Below, in pieces: positions 59,429-64,000 of a stretch of 64,000 nucleotides of DNA. The stretch is from assembly GCA_015832175.1 (NCBI GenBank), contig WJXW01000008.1, positions 434,001 to 498,000 on the forward strand. The letters are read 5' to 3'. This DNA comes from Paraphaeosphaeria minitans (Eukaryota > Ascomycota > Dothideomycetes > Pleosporales > Didymosphaeriaceae). A program made the translations under genes and the position numbers. Under the pieces are notes generated by a model, which was not told the DNA's origin, ran no database searches, and saw only the letters and a list, made by a program, of their open reading frames with translations. How positions within the stretch are numbered: the stretch's first letter is position 1; each line of letters opens with the position of its first letter.

Positions 59429-59538
59429 GCTCGACACTCGCAGGACTACTGCTCGACACTCGCAGGACTACTGTTGGACACTCGCAGGACTACTGTTGGA
59501 CACTCGCAGGACTACTGTTGGACACTCGCAGGACTACT
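59429..59538 (+). repeat. 22-bp minisatellite, 5 units
   Basis: Units at 59429, 59451, 59473, 59495 and 59517, each G(CTC/TTG)GACACTCGCAGGACTACT. The first two units carry CTC and the last three TTG; otherwise they are identical. As 22 is not a multiple of three, all three forward frames stay open through the array, creating spurious protein frames. Confidence 0.95.
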
Positions 59539-60259
59539 GTTTCCGTGCAGAAGACGTTCACCCAGAGCAACTTTCCAGCCATGCAGGCTGCCCAAGGAGA
59601 ATCTGGATATTTGAAAAGAGCCAGGACGAAGACTGCACTGCACATCATGGCGAGGTTGCAGCTCAAAAGAGTCTAGACGAAGGCAGTTCTCAACTGCAGT
59701 GGTTGGGAATCGACACTGGAGAGGAAGACAGCTTGGAGTTCGACATGAGCCTTGCGGTACCTGGCCGCCAAGTCGGCAATGACGAAGTCGACACGTCTCC
59801 CACCGGTTGCATTCGGCCATGACCCTCGCGCGCCGCCACTCCGCCACGACCTTCGCTGCCATGACCTGTCCGCAGTGGAGCAGTGCTGGCACGGTGGGGT
59901 TAGCAGAACAGCATGTCGCAGTCCGAGTACAACAGACACAGACAGCATGTCGCAGTGGCGGAACTCCCGGCGAACTCCCGGCGATGGACAAGGACTCAAG
60001 GTAGGCATCAACACAGGGCCAACTACCGGCGTCACGAGACTTGCCGGCTCCCAAACACAAAATGTCTTGGCGCGTGGGGCTTGCCGCCTGACTCTCTCAA
60101 CGCGTTCCGATGCTAGACGGGAGCGGCTAAGCGCTCGGCTATTGCATGCCGAGTCAAAGCGATCGATGGCGCAATCCTGGCCTAGCAACAAACGGGCGAA
60201 GCAGCCGAACATGTCGCCATTTCTCGCGCTTGGCCACTCACCACTCAAGGCACGGCGGG
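59539..60259. other. GC-rich gene-free stretch between minisatellites
   Basis: Open frames up to about 250 codons on both strands arise from high GC and few stops rather than from coding; none shows a recognisable family. ACTCCCGGCGA is repeated directly near 59963-59985. Confidence 0.45.
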
Positions 60260-60403
60260 TGAATGGACGGCACATACAGTATGCGGAGAGTCAAGGTAGG
60301 CGCTGGAATGGACGGCACATACAGTATGCGGAGAGCCAAGGCAGCGCTGCATTGCACGGCACATACAGTATGCAGCGAGTCAAGGCAGGCGCTGCATTGC
60401 ACG
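60260..60403 (+). repeat. About 45-bp minisatellite, 3 imperfect units
   Basis: The core GGCACATACAGTATGC recurs at 60269, 60314 and 60358, each followed by (G/A)G(A/C)GAG(T/C)CAAGG. Spacing is 45 then 44 bp. Confidence 0.88.
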
Positions 60404-60507
60404 TCTGGGGCGTGGAGGAAGTCTCGCGGAGATGCAGAGGGGTCGAATCTGTTGCTAACGGCCTGGGACGAACTCGACGCACCTACGCACCGGTACCTAC
60501 CTAGCGT

Positions 60508-60707
60508 CATCGAGCGTCAACACGAACCTGCACGTCTAGCCACCTCCTCGCGTATGCCATCGAGCGTCAACACGAACCTGCACGTCTAGCCACCTCCTCG
60601 CGCATGCCATCGAGCGTCAACACGAACCTGCACGTCTAGCCACCTCCTCGCGTATGCCATCGAGCGTCAACGCGAAGCTGCACATCTAGCCACCTCCTCT
60701 CGTATGC
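60508..60707 (+). repeat. 50-bp minisatellite, 4 units
   Basis: Units at 60508, 60558, 60608 and 60658, each starting CATCGAGCGTCAACACGAAC and ending CTCGCGTATGC. Units 1-3 are nearly identical; unit 4 has several substitutions, including G-for-A in CACG to CGCG. Confidence 0.95.
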
Positions 60708-61488
60708 CATGCACCTGGAGTTGCCCCGTACTCCTTCGGTGGCCAGCGACCCCATTCTTCCGTCTCGACCGTCACCATCATACACGTTACCAATCCTCGC
60801 GAGCGGCATTCTCTACCTTCCGTTTCCATTGGACTAAGTACATGGCGAACCATGTGCCTGCCTACTCCGCCGCTATACAAGGTTACCTACACCCTCGTCC
60901 GGTCCCGCTCCATCTGCACCCCACTCGTAGAAGCGGGGAATGAGCAGGGATAACAGCGAGGCTTGCGCAGTTTGGTTGCCTGATATCTACTTCACGGAAT
61001 TCCTACTGCAAGACAGAAGTTGGCACTGAGAGCGGCATGAGTGGGGCACCACTGCGCAACCAATCTCAGCCCGCACACCTAGGCTCAGTGCCTCCCTCGG
61101 CCTGTCAATGGTGACGAGCAATGCAGTGTACTGCGCGACTGCGGACCGTCTTACACCACTTTCCTGGTGCTTGACTGGATATGTGTGGTCACCTTCCTCG
61201 GTCGCTGCGGTATTTAAACTGCCCCGTGGCCCCCGGTAAAGCACTCGCAAGTCGCATTGCTGTGTTTGTTTCCAACACGCCCACGAACAAAAAGGTCGAA
61301 CAAGTACTTGCCCTTGTATCGTCATAGCTAACGTCTGATAGCTATCTGTTGAAATCAGTTGAAGAGTATCAAACAGAAATTGTCTCTTCACAGCCATTTC
61401 GTGATTCCTTGTGCCACATCCAAAGCAACATTCCAACAAAACCCCATGCGCAATTGCTCAATTCCCCAAAAGCAACAACATTCTCGCC
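60708..61488. other. Intergenic, upstream of the SAM methyltransferase
   Basis: No gene recognised. The methyltransferase frame is open upstream only to a non-ATG start at 61411. This stretch likely holds its promoter and a leader of about 100 bp. Confidence 0.45.
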
Positions 61489-62157
61489 ATGGCCGCTACT
61501 GCCAACAAGACCCCTGTCACCACCAACATCGAGTGGCTGAACCGCGCTTACTCCGCCAAAGGGAAAAACGACCTGCGCTCACTCTACGATGAATGGGCCG
61601 CTTCGTATGATACAGACCTTGTACAGCCCAACCAGGACTACGTCGCCCCTACTTTAGCTGCCGCTACACTGGCGAACCACCTCAGCCCTGAGCAACCAAT
61701 CGACAAGATACAGGTCCTCGACGCCGGCTGTGGCACAGGCCTTGTCGGTGCTGCCCTTTCAAAACTCGGTGCCAAGCACATCAGCGGCATCGATCTTTCC
61801 CCTGGCATGTTGAAGGTCGCTGGCGCCCTTCATGTCTACACAAACCTTGACACCACCGACCTGTCCAAGCCCCTCGTAGAAGGCACAGACACCTTCGATG
61901 CTGTAACGTGCATCGGCACCCTCACACATGCCCATGTAGGCCCTGAGGTACTATCTGAATTCGTCCGTGTTACGAAGAAGGACGGCTGGATCGTGGCTAC
62001 CGTTCTGGACGACATCTGGGAGGACATTGGCTACCGTGCTGAGATTGACAAGTTGGTCGCGAACGCGAAGGTAAAGCTCGTCAGTGCTGATTCAGGTGAC
62101 TACCGCCGTGGAGCTGGCGTTAGCGCGCGCATGGTTGTTCTCAAGGTCATCGGTTGA
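61489..62157 (+). CDS. Class I SAM-dependent methyltransferase, Williams-Beuren METTL27-like
   Basis: Intronless, 222 residues. N-terminal L-R-S-L-Y-D-E-W-A-A-S-Y-D-T-D precedes motif I V-L-D-A-G-C-G-T-G-L-V-G (about 76-87) and an acidic strand-2 end G-I-D-L-S-P-G-M-L. The post-motif D-A-V-T-C-I-G-T-L-T-H-A-H and V-T-K-K-D-G-W-I-V-A-T-V-L fill the usual Rossmann order. The Y-D-x-W-A-x-x-Y-D block and the small size suggest the METTL27 (WBSCR27) type, whose substrate is unknown; other class I groups cannot be excluded. ATG 61489 lies in CTCGCCATGGCC, a strong context. Divergent from the dehydrogenase gene but separated by the minisatellite cluster. Confidence 0.85.
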   Translation: MAATANKTPVTTNIEWLNRAYSAKGKNDLRSLYDEWAASYDTDLVQPNQDYVAPTLAAATLANHLSPEQPIDKIQVLDAGCGTGLVGAALSKLGAKHISGIDLSPGMLKVAGALHVYTNLDTTDLSKPLVEGTDTFDAVTCIGTLTHAHVGPEVLSEFVRVTKKDGWIVATVLDDIWEDIGYRAEIDKLVANAKVKLVSADSGDYRRGAGVSARMVVLKVIG

Positions 62158-62752
62158 GTGCGGCAGAGGCTTGTTGTGCATTGTTCAGAGGCTATTCCAC
62201 CCTCTAAGCCATTAGTCTACATTAGCTGACAATAAAAATCGTATCTTCTGTGGCCATGGAACATCGGGATAGCTTCGTGACTGTGTCGGATCTTTTGAAC
62301 TACAATAAGTTCCTACAGGATGAAGGGTGCTCCTGAAGTCCACTTTTGGTGTTGGAGACTCTGTTCTACTTCGAACTCGGAGCTACAACAAGTCTCACAA
62401 GCACTGTACCAGTGCGTTCCATCCGAGGATATAAACTATTGCGCGCTTCTTTCATGCATAAGGTGTGCCGCACAGGCTACCTAGACTCGCAGCCGTGCCT
62501 TAAGCTGCTCAGAGCGATTGGAACCTTGGAAGCAAAGGTAAAAGCCATGAAAAAGATGCAGTGAGACTGCTGAGAACACCCATGGCGCTGTCAGCGAGCG
62601 CAGAAGATATCCGTGCACGGACGTTCGAGACATGGGGGTTCAAGCAACTTTGCATGTTAAAATGCTTTGGTTTGTGCAACACAACTAACTGAGGTCCTTT
62701 TATTGCGGAGAAAGTGTGACCCCATAGCATCTTAGGCGTACTAAAGGCTAGC
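62158..62752. other. Convergent 3' intergenic region
   Basis: 595 bp between the methyltransferase and mannanase stops. AATAAA at 62231-62236 could be the methyltransferase polyadenylation signal. Nothing coding is supported. Confidence 0.5.
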
Positions 62753-64000
62753 CTAGGCTTCCCAGGCCATTGGTTTCGTTGTCTTCTTCCAACCCTGTAT
62801 CTCATCCAGGGTTAACACATAGTCGCTGGCGTAGATCCGCTTGAGGAGATCCAGACTGTTCCAAGACCCGCCCGATATGAATTCACCGCTCCAAACTGCA
62901 AAGTATACCCAGTCTGCCTGGTAAGCCTGTAGCTGATCAGGTTCCATTACTGATCCAATCTCAGCGGCGGCAATGATCTTAGTGTCATTGGTTAGGGCGA
63001 GGAGGCTGTTGTAAGTGGCGGAAACAGGCTAGAACACATTTTAGCTTTTCAAATCCAGAGCAACGCTGAAAGGAATGCTTACTCCATGATCGCCTTGGTT
63101 GTAGGTGTCTGCGCTGACAAGGTCGACCTTGTCATTTCCGGGGTACCATGCCGCAGCGGCGGAGTTCCACTCCCATATCAAGTTATTCAGCTTGTGGTAC
63201 TTTGTCAGTCGGTCGTACAGAATATTCCATAGCTTCTTCGCCGGTTCTGGCCCCTTTGCTCCCCACCAGAACCACGCGCCCTCGGCCTCGTGCAACGGTC
63301 GAAAGATGATCGGGACTGCAGCAGCTTGGAGCTTCTTCAGTTCTATGGCAATGGTGTCTATGTCCTTGATGAGCAGGGTGTAGTTGGCATTCGTGGTGTC
63401 CTTGAGCGCGGTCTCGATGTTGAAGTCGGTGGCGTCAGTATAGAAGCCACTGTACCAGGGGTGGTCGGCGGTATCGTACAGGCCTGTAGGTGCTCCCCAA
63501 TGCCATTGGAAGGTGATGATCCCTCCTTTCTTAGCGAAAGCAATCGCCTTGTCGACGTCCGTCGATACAGCGCCGTGAGTTTTTCGGCTTTCGGTGTAAT
63601 CCATGAAGTCGTAACCGCCAATGGCAGGAGTCTTACCAACATTGTTCGTCACCTACATGAATTTAAGCTCAACTCGTAAACTAGCTTGGGAAAGGATAAT
63701 AGACCCACCCAGTCTAGAGCATCCTGGTCATGTTGTCCGGACAGTATTTTCTTGCCGTATATGCTACCGAGGTACTTAAGCAATGCCTTCGCATCGCTAT
63801 TAGCATTCTTATTGATAGGAGTAGTTGTGACCTTGTGGGCTCCACGCTTGACCGACGGTGCGAGTTTTATTGAGTCGATGAGGTACCAGCCCCAGTTGCT
63901 TTGTATCTGGATACTGTTTGACCCTGCGTTGAGCAGAACCTGGCCTGCTGAGACGGTGGTCCAGTTTGTAGTAGCTGGTAGAGAGACCTGCGAACCGCCA
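62753..64000 (-). CDS. Beta-mannanase, glycoside hydrolase family 26 with N-terminal CBM35-like module (5' end outside window)
   Basis: Hydrolyses beta-1,4-mannan of plant cell walls; expected to be secreted, though the signal peptide lies beyond 64000. Exons on minus: beyond 64000 to 63709, then 63652-63083 and 63028-62753; introns 56 and 54 bp. The visible first part ends a CBM35-like beta-sandwich (L-N-A-G-S-N-S-I-Q-I-Q-S, W-G-W-Y-L-I-D-S-I-K-L). The GH26 barrel starts I-L-S-G-Q-H-D-Q-D. The acid/base Glu sits in I-I-F-R-P-L-H-E-A-E-G-A-W-F-W-W-G and the likely nucleophile in I-I-A-A-A-E-I-G-S of the last exon. It ends K-P-M-A-W-E-A. The CBM35-GH26 arrangement is known from fungi such as Podospora. 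At least 378 residues lie in the window. Confidence 0.9.

Noticed and set aside
59239..59676. Overlapping forward frames of 117-145 codons through the 22-bp array
   Set aside because: They exist in all three frames because 22 is not a multiple of three and the unit lacks stops; not coding.
59752..60504. 250-codon plus-strand frame
   Set aside because: Runs through a minisatellite in GC-rich DNA, no family similarity, no conserved start; the opposite strand is similarly open.

Overview
The window looks like a piece of a filamentous ascomycete chromosome (Pezizomycotina; I would guess Dothideomycetes/Pleosporales, by inference only). It has two compartments. The right part carries tightly packed housekeeping genes with short GT-AG introns (about 50-80 bp). 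The left part is a long AT-rich block made almost entirely of LTR retrotransposons destroyed by C-to-T/G-to-A change typical of repeat-induced point mutation (RIP). In that block conserved Trp codons read as TAG, Gln codons as TAA/TAG, and catalytic Asp codons of reverse transcriptase as Asn. I see no intact gene between 1 and about 37,300.

Region 1-37,300 is a nest of retroelements. Family A is a chromodomain-bearing Gypsy-type element of about 6.7 kb with 417-457 bp LTRs (TGTTAGGATC...GGATTTAACA). Family B is a second chromodomain Gypsy-type element of about 6.5 kb with 216-bp LTRs (TGTAAGGTC...CCCGTTACA). Insertion order can be read from target duplications. A full A copy (7,912-14,633; TSD ATTTG) sits in the gag of another A copy. 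A second full A copy (28,618-35,278; TSD TTTAA) sits inside the LTR of an outer A copy, and that same LTR was hit again by a deleted B element (35,570-36,562; TSD TGTAA/TATAA). A full-length B element occupies 16,333-22,857. The stretches 23,632-28,063 and 36,629-37,089 are RIP-degraded repeats I could not classify.

From 37,300 to 38,000 base composition changes to normal: an LTR end and a 280-bp inverted-repeat element are only partly mutated. Genes follow in order: SEC72-like TPR protein (+), a four-exon V-ATPase subunit f gene (+), ELP3 (-), succinyl-CoA ligase alpha (+), BMT5-like rRNA methyltransferase (+), GID9/FYV10 E3 ligase subunit (-), ABCF protein ARB1 (-), HPP-family membrane protein (-), RAD16 (-), PHO88/SND3 (+), a D-2-hydroxyacid dehydrogenase (-), a small SAM methyltransferase (+) and a GH26 beta-mannanase with CBM35-like module cut by the window end (-). 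ELP3/LSC1, RAD16/PHO88 and dehydrogenase/methyltransferase are divergent pairs.

The genes do not form a pathway cluster. They are mostly core functions: ER targeting (SEC72, SND3), vacuolar acidification, tRNA modification, TCA cycle, ribosome biogenesis (BMT5, ARB1), regulated proteolysis (GID9) and nucleotide excision repair (RAD16). The only clearly secreted, niche-related gene is the mannanase. Between the dehydrogenase and methyltransferase genes lies a gene-free stretch with three different minisatellites (22, about 45 and 50 bp units). All exon boundaries were deduced by eye from splice signals, reading frame and family similarity.
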